Origin: Spirochaetales bacterium
GTDB lineage: Bacteria; Spirochaetota; Spirochaetia; UBA9216
Length of the DNA stretch: 42,069 nucleotides
Assembly (NCBI GenBank): GCA_016342585.1
Contig: JAEINK010000043.1
Location: forward strand, 1 to 42,069
Direction: 5' to 3'
The position numbers were made by a program, and so were the translations under genes. The notes under the pieces are model-generated. The model saw only the letters and a program-made list of their open reading frames with translations. It ran no database searches and was not told the origin of the DNA. Positions 17,219 to 26,450 of this stretch are shown in pieces; positions within the stretch are counted from its first letter, which is position 1; the number at the start of each line of letters is the position of its first letter.

Positions 17219-19013
17219 TACACCAGTCTCCTATCCCGAGTTCTTCGATCAGCTTATCCTCCGGAACGCCATTAGAATCCCATCCCCGAAAATCATAATA
17301 AGCATCAAGCATGAAATCCTGATCCTTTTCGGTAACTCTTTTTTCTGTCGCTTCACTCTTTCCAATCGCCTGATCTGCAAATTTAGAGGTCAAAGGCTCT
17401 GTGGAAAATTTGATGGGAAGATAATCATCCTTTCGCTCAATTCCTTCCCTGCAGTTAAAAACCCGGGAGAGCGTCCAGCACCTCTCACCAGCCCTCTTCA
17501 TCTCATCCAGGGTCCAGCTTTCTCCGGTCGAAACAGAGACCATCTCAGCCAGTATCGGATTAAGCAAACCGATTCCATATACAAACTGACAGACGATAAG
17601 ACTCTCTTCTGCGGCCTTTTCATCCTGCTGATTCTTCACAAACTCAACCCTTCCGAGAATATCATCCTCCTTCCATAAACCTGAAAGCTCCCTGCCCACC
17701 GGCCAGGAACGAAGATGACAGGCTCCCCTGTCGGCAGTCATATAGGCAAGGGCCGTCCCGGGAGTAATCCGGGGATCATAGGCTGGAAAGCCCAGCCCCT
17801 TAATCATGGGCATACTCTCTTCAAGGTCATACTCTTCTGCTACTGCCGCAGGTCCCAGAGCGAGGAGTTCTCCAACCCCCTCTCGTGAGGATATTTTCAT
17901 AAGGAGGTTGTCGACAATATCCTCTACAGAACCATTTCTGTCAGAAAAGAGATTCGTTTTACGCAGAGCCCCCAGCATACTGCCTGCCGTTATGGTATCC
18001 ATACCGTACTGGTTGCATAGTAAGTTAAAACCAGCGATCCTTTCGGGATCATAGATTCCAAGATTCGGTCCGAAAAGACCTACAGTCTCATACTCGGGCC
18101 CCTCCATCTCCATCCCCCCACGACGATACCCCTTGGAACAGGCAACAGGACACTCTCCGCAGGAGAGGATCTTTCCAATTCGCTCATCCCAGACATGCTC
18201 ATTTAGCAGGGATGAGGACTCTGTGGACCCTTTGGAAAAATTATTTACAGGAAGAAATCCAGCTGTATTAACAACTTCAAGGGATCTGACCGTTCCATAC
18301 CTGCGCTGCCCCTCAACCCAGGGATTTTTAAAAATAATATCTTTCGCCCTGGCGACGGACTTCCGCATCTCTGGCAGATCCGCCATGGGAATATCCAGGG
18401 ATCCCCGGACGGCGATGGCTTTTACCTTTTTTGATCCTAGGACCGCCCCGCTTCCCCCTCTGGCAGCATTCCGCGAGAAATCGTTGGAGAGACTGGCAAA
18501 CCGTACCAGATTTTCTCCCGCTGGACCGATGGAGAGTATTCTTGTATCCGGGTGACCGGAGAGTTCCCTAACCTTTTTCTCGGTTTCATAGACCTTCAAT
18601 CCCCATAATTCGGAACCATCGATAAATTCCACCTGTTCATTTTCAATGTAAAGCATAACAGGATCCCGGGATACACCCTCTAAAATCATCATATCCCAAC
18701 CTGCGGCTTTAAGCTCGGCACCGAAATGACCGCCGGAATTACAATCCAGATATATTCCGGTTAATGGTGATTTTGTAACAATCTCAAAGCGGGAAGACGC
18801 CGGGGCAATAGTTCCATTCAGGGGACCTGCCGTAATAATAAACTTATTATCCGGCCCCAGAGGATCTGCTCCCTTGGGAACCTCTTTAACCAGATAGGCG
18901 GTAGCAAGCCCTTTTCCGCCTAAAAACATTTTTTCCCACCGGCGAGGAATATCTTCACTTAGGTATGAACGGGAAGTGAGATTGATCCGAAGTAATTTAT
19001 GAAATCTTGCCAT
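17211..19013 (-). CDS. aor: Aldehyde:ferredoxin oxidoreductase (tungsten/molybdenum bis-pterin enzyme)
   Basis: A 600-residue AOR-family enzyme, oxidising aldehydes to acids with ferredoxin as acceptor. The N-terminal pterin-binding part reads FLGGKGLATAYL, FEIVTKSPLTG and SGGHFGAELKAAGWDMMILEG. The 4Fe-4S ligands are CGECPVAC (near residue 290) plus the distal Cys in SLIVCQFVYGIGL (near 490). Other marks are ARGGSGAVLGSKKVKAIAV and YMTADRGACHLRS. The ATG at 19013 has GGAGGGG at 5 nt; a GTG 24 nt upstream lacks such support. It overlaps the aminohydrolase gene by 17 nt. It may remove the aldehyde released by the HpaI-type aldolase of the same operon. Confidence 0.93.
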   Translation of the reverse strand: MARFHKLLRINLTSRSYLSEDIPRRWEKMFLGGKGLATAYLVKEVPKGADPLGPDNKFIITAGPLNGTIAPASSRFEIVTKSPLTGIYLDCNSGGHFGAELKAAGWDMMILEGVSRDPVMLYIENEQVEFIDGSELWGLKVYETEKKVRELSGHPDTRILSIGPAGENLVRFASLSNDFSRNAARGGSGAVLGSKKVKAIAVRGSLDIPMADLPEMRKSVARAKDIIFKNPWVEGQRRYGTVRSLEVVNTAGFLPVNNFSKGSTESSSLLNEHVWDERIGKILSCGECPVACSKGYRRGGMEMEGPEYETVGLFGPNLGIYDPERIAGFNLLCNQYGMDTITAGSMLGALRKTNLFSDRNGSVEDIVDNLLMKISSREGVGELLALGPAAVAEEYDLEESMPMIKGLGFPAYDPRITPGTALAYMTADRGACHLRSWPVGRELSGLWKEDDILGRVEFVKNQQDEKAAEESLIVCQFVYGIGLLNPILAEMVSVSTGESWTLDEMKRAGERCWTLSRVFNCREGIERKDDYLPIKFSTEPLTSKFADQAIGKSEATEKRVTEKDQDFMLDAYYDFRGWDSNGVPEDKLIEELGIGDWCNG

Positions 19014-20421
19014 TTTTTCCCCTCCAGGAGGCACCACTCACAGGCCAGCCCGCATCGAGGAGCGACCTCGTCTTCTCTCCTCCGGCTTCAAGAAGTTCCG
19101 CCCGACAGACCTCGGCCTCCCGGATAACCTCTTCCTCATTCAGACTCAAAACTTTGCTCTCCTTCATGAGGAATTTCCCGTTTACCATCGTGGCCACAAC
19201 ATCACTGCCCCGGGCACTATATAGAATTTGGGGAACAGCCCTACCGCCCGAGAGAATATGCGGCCGGTTTCGATCGATCATTATAAGATCAGCTGATTTC
19301 CCGACTTCAAGAGAACCGGTCTCACCGGACTGACCGAGTACCGCAGCCCCGCCAAGGGTGAGCATCTCCAGGGTTTTTTCGGCGGTTAATGCTTCGGCAT
19401 CCATTTTCCGAACCTTCTGAAGCATCGCAGCGGTTTTCCCTATCTCCAGCATATCGCATGTATAGCTTGCCGCACCGTCACTTCCAAGCCCGACCTTTAC
19501 CCCGGCCCTTAACATCTCAGGGATGGGGGCTATTCCATAACCCAGATGCATATTGGCAACCGGATTATGGGCAACCGCCGTTCCGGTCTCGGCTAATATT
19601 TCGATCTCATCGGGTGAAAGCCAGACGCCATGGATAGCTATCGAATTTTCTCCAGTGAATCCGAGTGAATGGGCATACTCAAGATCCCGCATCCCATATC
19701 GCTCCATTGATCGGGAGACGATCTCAACCCAGCCTGCGATATGGGTCACAAGAGGAACATGACTGCTCTTACCCAGTTTGATTATTTTCTTGAAAAGATC
19801 GGTCCCCACATCTTCGGTCGACCCGGGACCTAAACCAACGGTTGTCAGGTTCCATCCATGACGGCGTTTAATAAAGTCCGAAGCCCGTTCAAGGAGTTCA
19901 CCATCTTCCTTAAGGACTTGATTTGAATCGGATGTATCGGAACGACCGGCAAAACTTTCATTCAGGAAACCGAAGATCATCTGGGCACGTAGCCCGGCCT
20001 GATCAAAGGCTTCGGTTACTGACTCGATATTGTCAAAATCGGTATGGAGATACCAGTGGTCCGAAAAGGATGTGGTCCCCGACTTGATCATCTCAATAGC
20101 GTTCAGCCTGGCACTAACCCGGGCATGACGGGGATTCATTTTTGAGATGATGGGAACTAAATACCTGATATTCCAGGGGTTGAAGTGCATATCATACCCC
20201 ACCCCCTTTATCAAAGCCTGATAAACATGGGTATGGGTGTTAACAAATCCGGGCAGGATAAAATGACCGGCGCCATCAACAATTTCAGAACCATTGTCTC
20301 CCAGCTCCTTCCCAATGGCAGCAATCTTTCCATCCTTGATTCCCAGGGAGGAGGAATTTAATATTTCCCTCTCTCCATTCATGGTTACTATGCAGCCGTT
20401 CTTTATTATTGTATCAAACAT
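18997..20421 (-). CDS. Amidohydrolase-superfamily aminohydrolase (deaminase type, SsnA/TrzA/MtaD clade)
   Basis: A 474-residue metal-dependent deaminase or chlorohydrolase-like enzyme. Metal ligands are H-x-H in NTHTHVYQ (near residue 65), the histidine in PLVTHIAG, the histidine in IAIHGVWLS and the Asp in GLGSDGAASY. The N- and C-terminal beta-composite domain is present (IIKNGCIVTMNG, SADLIMIDRNRP, ATMVNGKFLMKE). The ATG at 20421 has AAAGG at a good 6-nt distance; an upstream ATG at 20427 overlaps the permease stop but has the AAAGG abutting it. It directly follows the nucleoside importer. Likely role: removing an amino or similar group from a purine-like ring. The substrate cannot be fixed. 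Confidence 0.88.
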   Translation of the reverse strand: MFDTIIKNGCIVTMNGEREILNSSSLGIKDGKIAAIGKELGDNGSEIVDGAGHFILPGFVNTHTHVYQALIKGVGYDMHFNPWNIRYLVPIISKMNPRHARVSARLNAIEMIKSGTTSFSDHWYLHTDFDNIESVTEAFDQAGLRAQMIFGFLNESFAGRSDTSDSNQVLKEDGELLERASDFIKRRHGWNLTTVGLGPGSTEDVGTDLFKKIIKLGKSSHVPLVTHIAGWVEIVSRSMERYGMRDLEYAHSLGFTGENSIAIHGVWLSPDEIEILAETGTAVAHNPVANMHLGYGIAPIPEMLRAGVKVGLGSDGAASYTCDMLEIGKTAAMLQKVRKMDAEALTAEKTLEMLTLGGAAVLGQSGETGSLEVGKSADLIMIDRNRPHILSGGRAVPQILYSARGSDVVATMVNGKFLMKESKVLSLNEEEVIREAEVCRAELLEAGGEKTRSLLDAGWPVSGASWRGKNGKIS

Positions 20422-20423
20422 AC

Positions 20424-21359
20424 TCATCCTTTTCTGTAAGCCTTGCCGGTGGCGGCAGGACCAATAGCAGTTTTACCAAGAAGTCCCACCAGAGCGATGA
20501 GAGTCAGAACATACGGAAATGCCAGCATAATCTCCGGAGGAATAGGGACACCGGCCGCCTGGGCCGAAGCCTGAAAAGCATCGGCGAAACCAAAGAGAAG
20601 GCAGGCCAGAAGGGCCCCTTTAGGGGACCATCGTCCAAAGATCATGGCCGCAAGACCAATAAATCCACGGCCTGCCGTCATTGCCGAGGAGAACTGGGAC
20701 TGATAGCATATGGAGAGAAATGCCCCCCCCAGTCCGGCGAGCAATCCACTCATAGTTACGGCGATATACCGCATTTTGTATACATTGATTCCCAGTGTAT
20801 CCGCCGCCCGTGGATGTTCTCCAACAGAACGAATTCTTAAGCCCAGTTTCGTTCGAAAGAGCAGAAAGTGAATTACCGGAACAAGTAAAAAGACCACATA
20901 GACAAGGGGGTTCTGCCTCCCTATTATCTTTCCTATAACAGGGATGGAGGAGATAATCGGCAGGGTGACATCCCTGATAACAGGAACGGTTGGAGAGATT
21001 CCAAAGTGGCCGGGCCAAATCACAGGTATCAGAATATTTGGTATTCCAACCCCCAGAATATTAATAGCCGTAGAACTTATGACCTGGTTTGCTCCTACGG
21101 TCACACTCATGAAGGCATGAAGCAAACCCATTACCCCCCCGGCCAATATACCAATGAACAGGCCGGGCCATGGTCCCCAAAAATGGGATCCAACTACTGC
21201 AAAGAATGCTCCCATGAGCATCATCCCTTCGAGGCCGATGTTCAAAACACCGGAACGTTCGGACATACAGCCGCCCAGGGCGGCGAGAATGAGCGGGGTT
21301 GCAATCCTGAGAGTAGAAGCAAAGACCGCAAGGCTGAATAGTTTAATGAAGAGTTCCAT
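20424..21359 (-). CDS. BMP-type nucleoside ABC transporter permease 2 (YufQ/NupQ-like)
   Basis: A 311-residue permease of the BPD_transp_2 class used by BmpA-type purine-nucleoside importers and RbsC-like sugar importers. About eight to ten membrane helices are visible. Marks are RIATPLILAALGGCMSERSG and LNIGLEGMMLMGAFFA near residues 20-50, the coupling region LRIRSVGEHPRAADTLGI near residue 175, and LGGAFLSI. The SERSGVLNIGLEGMML sequence is typical of the second permease in these systems. AAGGAGC precedes the ATG, which lies 17 nt inside the other permease gene. Works with 21343-22437, 22427-23941 and 23996-25018. Confidence 0.93.
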   Translation of the reverse strand: MELFIKLFSLAVFASTLRIATPLILAALGGCMSERSGVLNIGLEGMMLMGAFFAVVGSHFWGPWPGLFIGILAGGVMGLLHAFMSVTVGANQVISSTAINILGVGIPNILIPVIWPGHFGISPTVPVIRDVTLPIISSIPVIGKIIGRQNPLVYVVFLLVPVIHFLLFRTKLGLRIRSVGEHPRAADTLGINVYKMRYIAVTMSGLLAGLGGAFLSICYQSQFSSAMTAGRGFIGLAAMIFGRWSPKGALLACLLFGFADAFQASAQAAGVPIPPEIMLAFPYVLTLIALVGLLGKTAIGPAATGKAYRKG

Positions 21360-22437
21360 TCCTGCTCCTTTTTAATCTGTTTCTAATCAGAATACCGATG
21401 GGAATACTCATACCCATAAAGAAAACGATTATTCCGGTTATCACCGAAACCATATCCTTATTGACACCATACATGGCCTGCATGAAAACCGAACCGCTCC
21501 TTAATACCCCGAAGAGGAAGGAGGAAGCAATTATTCCAATGGGATTAACAAGTCCCAGAAGTGCAACCGCGATGGCATCGAAACCATACCCCGGAGAAAA
21601 AGCCGCAAAAAGGCGATAATGAACACCAAGGATTTCCACAGCACCAGCCAATCCACCCAGGGCTCCGCTCATTGCCATCGTAAGGACAATATGCTTCTTT
21701 ATACTTATTCCTGCGGTCTCGGCGGCATAACTGTTCATCCCAACGGCTCGAATCTTAAATCCTAAACGAGTTCTGAATAGAAGAAGCCAGACAATACCCG
21801 CGACGGCAATGGCCAGAAAAATTCCCCAATGAAGCCGGGAGCCCCTGGCAAATCTGACAATCCTGGCACTCTCCTGAACAAAAGGGCTGGCCGGCATATC
21901 ATCCATTTTATCCTGCATGGGCCCCTGCATGGAAACAAGGTAGGCGGCGATCTTGAAGGCGATATGATTTAGCATAATTACCCCGATCACCTCATGAATT
22001 CCGAACTTGGCCTTCAGATAACCGGGAATAAAACCCCAGAAAGCACCCGCAAGAGCACCGGCCATAATACAGATGATTACATGAAGAACCGGATTGATCT
22101 CAGGAATTATAAATCCGAAGAAGGCCGCGGCTATACCCCCCATGGTAATCTGCCCCTCAAGACCTATATTGAACAACCCGCATCTGTAGGCCAGGGCAAA
22201 ACCGAGGCCGCTGAAAAGCAGGGGTGTCGTCGAGATCAAGGTCTCCCCAATACACCGCTTGCTTCCAAACGCCCCCTGAAGCAGGGCTCCATATACTGGT
22301 AAAGGCGAATATCCGGTAAAAAGCAGTATGAAAAACACGATTATCAAGGCAAAAAGAACCGCAAGAAGTGCCTTTATTATAGAAAAAATTGAGTCATTCT
22401 CAATAAAAATGGAAAAAATACGAGTTTTACCCAGCAT
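21343..22437 (-). CDS. BMP-type nucleoside ABC transporter permease 1 (YufP/NupP-like)
   Basis: A 364-residue inner-membrane permease. The long first helix at residues 18-45 (IIKALLAVLFALIIVFFILL) is typical of the larger permease. Marks include TPLLFSGLGFALAYRCGLFNIGLEGQITMGG, GAFWGFIPGYLKAKFGIHEVI, MLNHIA, and the coupling segment FKIRAVGMNSYAAETAGI. These match the first permease of BmpA/TmpC-type nucleoside importers. The start has GAGG at 6 nt and lies inside the last codons of the ATPase gene (11-nt overlap). Together with the neighbouring permease it forms the heterodimeric channel. Purine nucleosides are the usual substrates of the family, but other riboside-like compounds are possible. 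Confidence 0.93.
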   Translation of the reverse strand: MLGKTRIFSIFIENDSIFSIIKALLAVLFALIIVFFILLFTGYSPLPVYGALLQGAFGSKRCIGETLISTTPLLFSGLGFALAYRCGLFNIGLEGQITMGGIAAAFFGFIIPEINPVLHVIICIMAGALAGAFWGFIPGYLKAKFGIHEVIGVIMLNHIAFKIAAYLVSMQGPMQDKMDDMPASPFVQESARIVRFARGSRLHWGIFLAIAVAGIVWLLLFRTRLGFKIRAVGMNSYAAETAGISIKKHIVLTMAMSGALGGLAGAVEILGVHYRLFAAFSPGYGFDAIAVALLGLVNPIGIIASSFLFGVLRSGSVFMQAMYGVNKDMVSVITGIIVFFMGMSIPIGILIRNRLKRSRNGTLH

Positions 22438-23941
22438 TATGACCTCCAGCCATCAACAGGCCCAAATCAGTTTCCGTTGCTTCATCAGCTTTAAACTCTC
22501 CAATAATTTTTCCTTCATAAATGACAAGTATTCGATCACTTAAATTCATGATTTCACTCAACTCAAGAGAGACAAGGAGCACCGCCGTCATCTTCTTTTT
22601 GGCCTCCATTATCTGTTCATGAACAAATTCGATAGCACCGACATCAAGTCCCCGGGTGGGCTGAGAAGCGATAAGCAGCTTGGGTTTTCGTTGAAATTCC
22701 CGGGCTATAACTGCCTTCTGCTGATTTCCCCCCGAAAGGGATCTTGCCGTAACACCTACATTAGGGGTCCGCACATCGTATTTTTCAACAAGCTCTTCCG
22801 ACCATTCCCTGGCCTTCTGAAAATCAAGAAAAGGGCCTCTGGCAAAGGGCTTCTTATCTTCAAAACCAAGGAGCATGTTCTCATAAATCGGAAAATCAAG
22901 AACCAGACCACGAAGGAGTCTGTCCTCAGGAATATGGGCAGTCCCGGTATTTAGAAAATCCCCGGTTGTTTTATGTCTCATATTGTGTCCGTCTATTTCG
23001 ATTGTCCCGGAAACACTCCTTCTCAATCCGGTAAGAATCTCGACAAGTTCGGTTTGACCATTTCCGTCTATACCGGCTATCCCGACAACCTCACCCTGGC
23101 TGACATGCAGATTTATACCATTCAAGGCGGGTAGATCACGACTGTTCACCGCATGAACATCCTCCATCCGGAGAATCTCTTTTCCAACTTCAACCACGGG
23201 TCTTTCAATATTAAAGATAACCTCCCGACCCACCATCATCCTGGCAAGCTCCCGAGTGTTGGTTGTTGAGGTGATTACCGACTGGACATTCCTGCCATCC
23301 CGAAGAACCGTAACTCTGTCGGAACACTCCATTACCTCTTTCAATTTATGGGTAATGAAGATGATGGTTTTTCCACGCTGCCTTAGGGATTCCATTACTT
23401 TATACAGTTCCTGGATCTCCTGAGGCGTAAGGATAGCAGTTGGTTCATCGAAGATCATGATATCCGCACCGCGATAGAGGAGCTTCAGAATTTCAACTCT
23501 CTGCTGCATACCTACCGAGATATCCCGTACATAGGCATCTAAATTCATCTCCATTCCGTATTTTTCGGAAATCTCAATCAGCTCCTTTCGTGATTTTTCC
23601 AAATCCAGGGACAAGCCCTTCACATGCTCAGAACCAAGGATCAAATTTTCCAGAACAGTAAAAACAGGAATGAGCATAAAATGCTGATGCACCATACCAA
23701 TCCCAAGCGCAATTGCATCACCGGGTCCTGTAAAACTGACCTTTTCTCCTCTGATTATTATGTCCCCCTCATCATGGGAGATTAATCCATAGAGGATATT
23801 CATAAGTGTAGATTTTCCCGCCCCATTTTCACCAAGAAGACAGTGGATTTCACCCTCCTCGACTTCCAGAGAGACCTCATCATTGGCAAGAACACCGGGA
23901 AATTGTTTTACAATCCTGTCCAATCGTACAATTTCAGCCAT
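22427..23941 (-). CDS. BMP-type nucleoside ABC transporter, tandem ATP-binding protein (YufO/NupO-like)
   Basis: A 504-residue protein with two ABC modules. The first has Walker A GENGAGKST (near residue 37), signature SVGMQQRVEIL and Walker B DIMIFDEPT. The second (from about residue 260) has the altered Walker A GIDGNGQTELVE, signature LSGGNQQKAVIAREF and SQPTRGLDVGA. This asymmetry is normal for the RbsA/YufO type. The start has GAGG at 7 nt. A 12-bp perfect hairpin lies in the 54 nt between this gene and the binding-protein gene upstream. It energises the permease pair encoded just downstream. Confidence 0.94.
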   Translation of the reverse strand: MAEIVRLDRIVKQFPGVLANDEVSLEVEEGEIHCLLGENGAGKSTLMNILYGLISHDEGDIIIRGEKVSFTGPGDAIALGIGMVHQHFMLIPVFTVLENLILGSEHVKGLSLDLEKSRKELIEISEKYGMEMNLDAYVRDISVGMQQRVEILKLLYRGADIMIFDEPTAILTPQEIQELYKVMESLRQRGKTIIFITHKLKEVMECSDRVTVLRDGRNVQSVITSTTNTRELARMMVGREVIFNIERPVVEVGKEILRMEDVHAVNSRDLPALNGINLHVSQGEVVGIAGIDGNGQTELVEILTGLRRSVSGTIEIDGHNMRHKTTGDFLNTGTAHIPEDRLLRGLVLDFPIYENMLLGFEDKKPFARGPFLDFQKAREWSEELVEKYDVRTPNVGVTARSLSGGNQQKAVIAREFQRKPKLLIASQPTRGLDVGAIEFVHEQIMEAKKKMTAVLLVSLELSEIMNLSDRILVIYEGKIIGEFKADEATETDLGLLMAGGHNAG

Positions 23942-23958
23942 TGGTACCTCATCTAATT

Positions 23959-23987
23959 GAGTCGGACCGGTAAACCCGGTCCGACTC
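23959..23987 (-). promoter_or_regulatory. Intercistronic mRNA hairpin between binding-protein and ATPase genes
   Basis: The arms GAGTCGGACCGG (23959-23970) and CCGGTCCGACTC (23976-23987) are perfect complements with a 5-nt loop. On the minus strand it follows the binding-protein stop by 8 nt and is not followed by a T run, so it is not a standard intrinsic terminator. Hairpins in this position commonly protect the upstream message from 3-prime decay and raise binding-protein yield over the membrane components. Confidence 0.6.
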
Positions 23988-23995
23988 GAAAGTAA

Positions 23996-25018
23996 TTACA
24001 TTGAAGGGGGTGTGAATGCATCCAGCTCGTCATATGTTCCCGGAGGAACAATGTCACCAGATAGAATTTTTTTCTTGAGTGATTCAGCATAATCGATAAC
24101 ATCTGAGGGGATTAGTCCTCCTGATGTGGCGTAATCTACAGCGCCTTCTCTGATTCCATAGCTATAGGGTCCACCCTTAAAGGCACCATCGTTTACCAGT
24201 TTACATACATTGAAAACCGCGATATCAACTCGTTTAATCATTGAGGAGAGTACATTTTCAGGAGCAAGATAGTTCTGATCCCTGTCGACACCAACTACGA
24301 ACTTACCTTTCTTCTTGGCGGCATTAATAACACCCAGACCTGTCTGACCGGCTACCTGAAAAATAACATCTGCCCCCTGATCGTACTGGGGATTGGCCAT
24401 CTCTTCACCCTTGGCCGCATCGGCGAAGGTTCCGGCGTAAGAAATTAGTATTTCAATATTTGGATTGGCGGTTAAGGCTCCTGCCCGGTATCCTGCTTCA
24501 AAACGGTTCGTGACAGGTGTAGACATCCCTCCTACAAAGCCGATGGTTCCGGTCTTTGAAACTTTTGCGGCAATAGCACCAATAAGAAATGCCCCCTCAT
24601 TCTCTTTGAAACTGATGGATGCAACATTGGGCAGATCAACAAAGCCGTCGATCATGGCGAAGTTTGAATCGGGAAACATGTCCGCCGTTTCGGCGACAGC
24701 ATCCTTAATCATAAAACCGACACCAACGATGAGAGAAGCATTCTGCTCGGCGAGAGTACTGAGATTAGGTACATATTGCGCCTGTTCTCTTGATTCGAGA
24801 ACCTTCCTCTCAATACCCAGCTCCGATTCGGCCTGACCAAGACCCTCCCAGGCGGCATCATTGAAAGACTGATCACCCAGGCCAGATTGGTTTGTTACCA
24901 TAGCCATGATCAACTTCTCATCCATTGTTTCGGTGTCCTGAGCACCTCCAGCCCAAAGGAGTGTTCCTGACATCACCAAGAGTAAAGCAAAGCAAGTGAC
25001 TTTCATAAAATTTTTCAT
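23996..25018 (-). CDS. BMP/TmpC-family nucleoside-type substrate-binding protein
   Basis: A 340-residue envelope binding protein of the BmpA/PnrA/TmpC family. Residues 1-23 form an export signal ending LLWAGG and then AQDTE; no cysteine is at the junction, although many relatives are lipoproteins. Family marks are GLGDQSFNDAAWEGLG, the NFAMIDGFVDLPNVASISF segment, EGAFLIGAIAA, GFVGGMSTPVTNRFEAGYRAG, IFQVAGQTGLGVI and GVDRDQNYLAP. GGAGG precedes the ATG. It is the first of four importer genes and lies 66 nt after the SsnA-like gene. PnrA in Treponema binds purine nucleosides, so a purine-like ligand is the simplest reading. Confidence 0.93.
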   Translation of the reverse strand: MKNFMKVTCFALLLVMSGTLLWAGGAQDTETMDEKLIMAMVTNQSGLGDQSFNDAAWEGLGQAESELGIERKVLESREQAQYVPNLSTLAEQNASLIVGVGFMIKDAVAETADMFPDSNFAMIDGFVDLPNVASISFKENEGAFLIGAIAAKVSKTGTIGFVGGMSTPVTNRFEAGYRAGALTANPNIEILISYAGTFADAAKGEEMANPQYDQGADVIFQVAGQTGLGVINAAKKKGKFVVGVDRDQNYLAPENVLSSMIKRVDIAVFNVCKLVNDGAFKGGPYSYGIREGAVDYATSGGLIPSDVIDYAESLKKKILSGDIVPPGTYDELDAFTPPSM

Positions 25019-25084
25019 CCTTTTCCTCCATTTAAAAAAAGGTATCTATACTTCTCTCCATCGCAGAGAGTGTAAACAATTTAA

Positions 25085-26443
25085 TTACGGAAGGGGCCAG
25101 CCGTTCTTCTTCCAAAGATCGATCGCCTCTTCCTTTGACTTTGCATAAATCGCCATCTCATCAACTTCTGTGAACTCACCATCTTTAAGCAGTATCTTCC
25201 CGTCAATCATCACAGTATCCACATCCGAGCGTTCACAGGTACTTACAATATAATTCTCAACATTTTCTTCGAAAATAGGGACGGCGCTTCTATCTTTAAG
25301 CATAATAAGATCAGCCTTCTTTCCAACTTCGAGAGATCCAATCTCCTTCTCCATAAGAAGAGCCTCAGAACCCTTATTCGTTGCCATACCAAGGACATCT
25401 GCATCCGGAAAAAGTTCCAGATTTTCATACTTTAAACGATGAAGCATCTGAGCGGTTCTCATGATCTCAAACATCGAGTGAGTCTGACCATCGGTACCCA
25501 GCCCTACGCAGACCCCCTCCTTGATAAACGGAATCATATCCGGCCAGAAACCAAAAATCGCATTGGATTCGGCGTTATGAGCAATTTTAACATCATGTCT
25601 TTTGAATATTTCCGGGTCTTGCAGAAGGTCCATATAGGCACAGTGAAAAAGCAGAACATCGGGGCCTAAAAATCCTATATCTTCGAGATAACGGGTTGGC
25701 CTTTTGCCATACTTTCTTGTGGCATCGAAATTATGCCACCTGTCATCGGCCATATGCATCATGATTCCACACCCAAGCTCATCGGAAGTCTTTCGGGCCT
25801 CCTGGAGAAGCTCTGTTGGACAGGAAAATGTTGTGTGGATTCCAATCCGGCCCTTAATCCTGCCATTCTGATGATTCACTTTTTTTATGAAATCAAGATT
25901 CTCCTGAAATCCAAGGGCCTGATTTTCAGGACTAATCCTTCCGGTAGTTTCAAATGAGAGAACACACCGCATACCCGATTCCTCACCTGCCCGGTGAACA
26001 TGGTCCATTGCCCCGGGAAGAGCATAAGAACCTTCCGCCGTATCGGTGGTAGTGGTAATTCCTGTTCTGATATTTCCCAGCATATTGGCAAGGGAACCTA
26101 TATACATCTGTTCTCTGGTTACCCGGTCCTCAAGCATGGGATACCAGAACCTTTCCATCCATGAGATGAATGAAAAATCTGCATTATCAAAGCCTGAAAA
26201 AGGGATACTCCGTACAACGGCACTGTATAAATGACTGTGGAGACTGATGAAGCCCGGAGAAATAATCTTCCCAGCGGCGTCTATGACCTCCGCGCCCTTT
26301 GAATATTTTTGTAACAGGTCTTCAGTTTGAGGACCGATAAATTTTATGATATTATCCTCGATATAGATCATTCCATTCCTGAATTTTCTATCATCCTTAT
26401 CTTTCGTTACGACAAGTCCATTTTTGATCAGCTTTTTATCCAT
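25085..26443 (-). CDS. SsnA-like amidohydrolase-superfamily aminohydrolase
   Basis: A 452-residue metal-dependent aminohydrolase related to E. coli SsnA. Metal residues are H-x-H in SLHSHLYSAVVRS (near residue 65), the histidine in GIMMHMADD, the histidine in LLFHCAYMD, and Asp in GLGTDGQTHSMFE. The segments LSFETTGR and DEMAIYAKSKEEAIDLWKK resemble the SsnA C-terminus and core. The ATG at 26443 has GTGAGG at 5 nt; a longer reading into the aldolase gene lacks a ribosome site. It is second in the operon. In E. coli ssnA neighbours xdhD and ygfK, and counterparts of both occur here. A purine-type or imidazole-type amine is the likely substrate class. Confidence 0.88.
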   Translation of the reverse strand: MDKKLIKNGLVVTKDKDDRKFRNGMIYIEDNIIKFIGPQTEDLLQKYSKGAEVIDAAGKIISPGFISLHSHLYSAVVRSIPFSGFDNADFSFISWMERFWYPMLEDRVTREQMYIGSLANMLGNIRTGITTTTDTAEGSYALPGAMDHVHRAGEESGMRCVLSFETTGRISPENQALGFQENLDFIKKVNHQNGRIKGRIGIHTTFSCPTELLQEARKTSDELGCGIMMHMADDRWHNFDATRKYGKRPTRYLEDIGFLGPDVLLFHCAYMDLLQDPEIFKRHDVKIAHNAESNAIFGFWPDMIPFIKEGVCVGLGTDGQTHSMFEIMRTAQMLHRLKYENLELFPDADVLGMATNKGSEALLMEKEIGSLEVGKKADLIMLKDRSAVPIFEENVENYIVSTCERSDVDTVMIDGKILLKDGEFTEVDEMAIYAKSKEEAIDLWKKNGWPLP

Positions 26444-26450
26444 ATAAACC

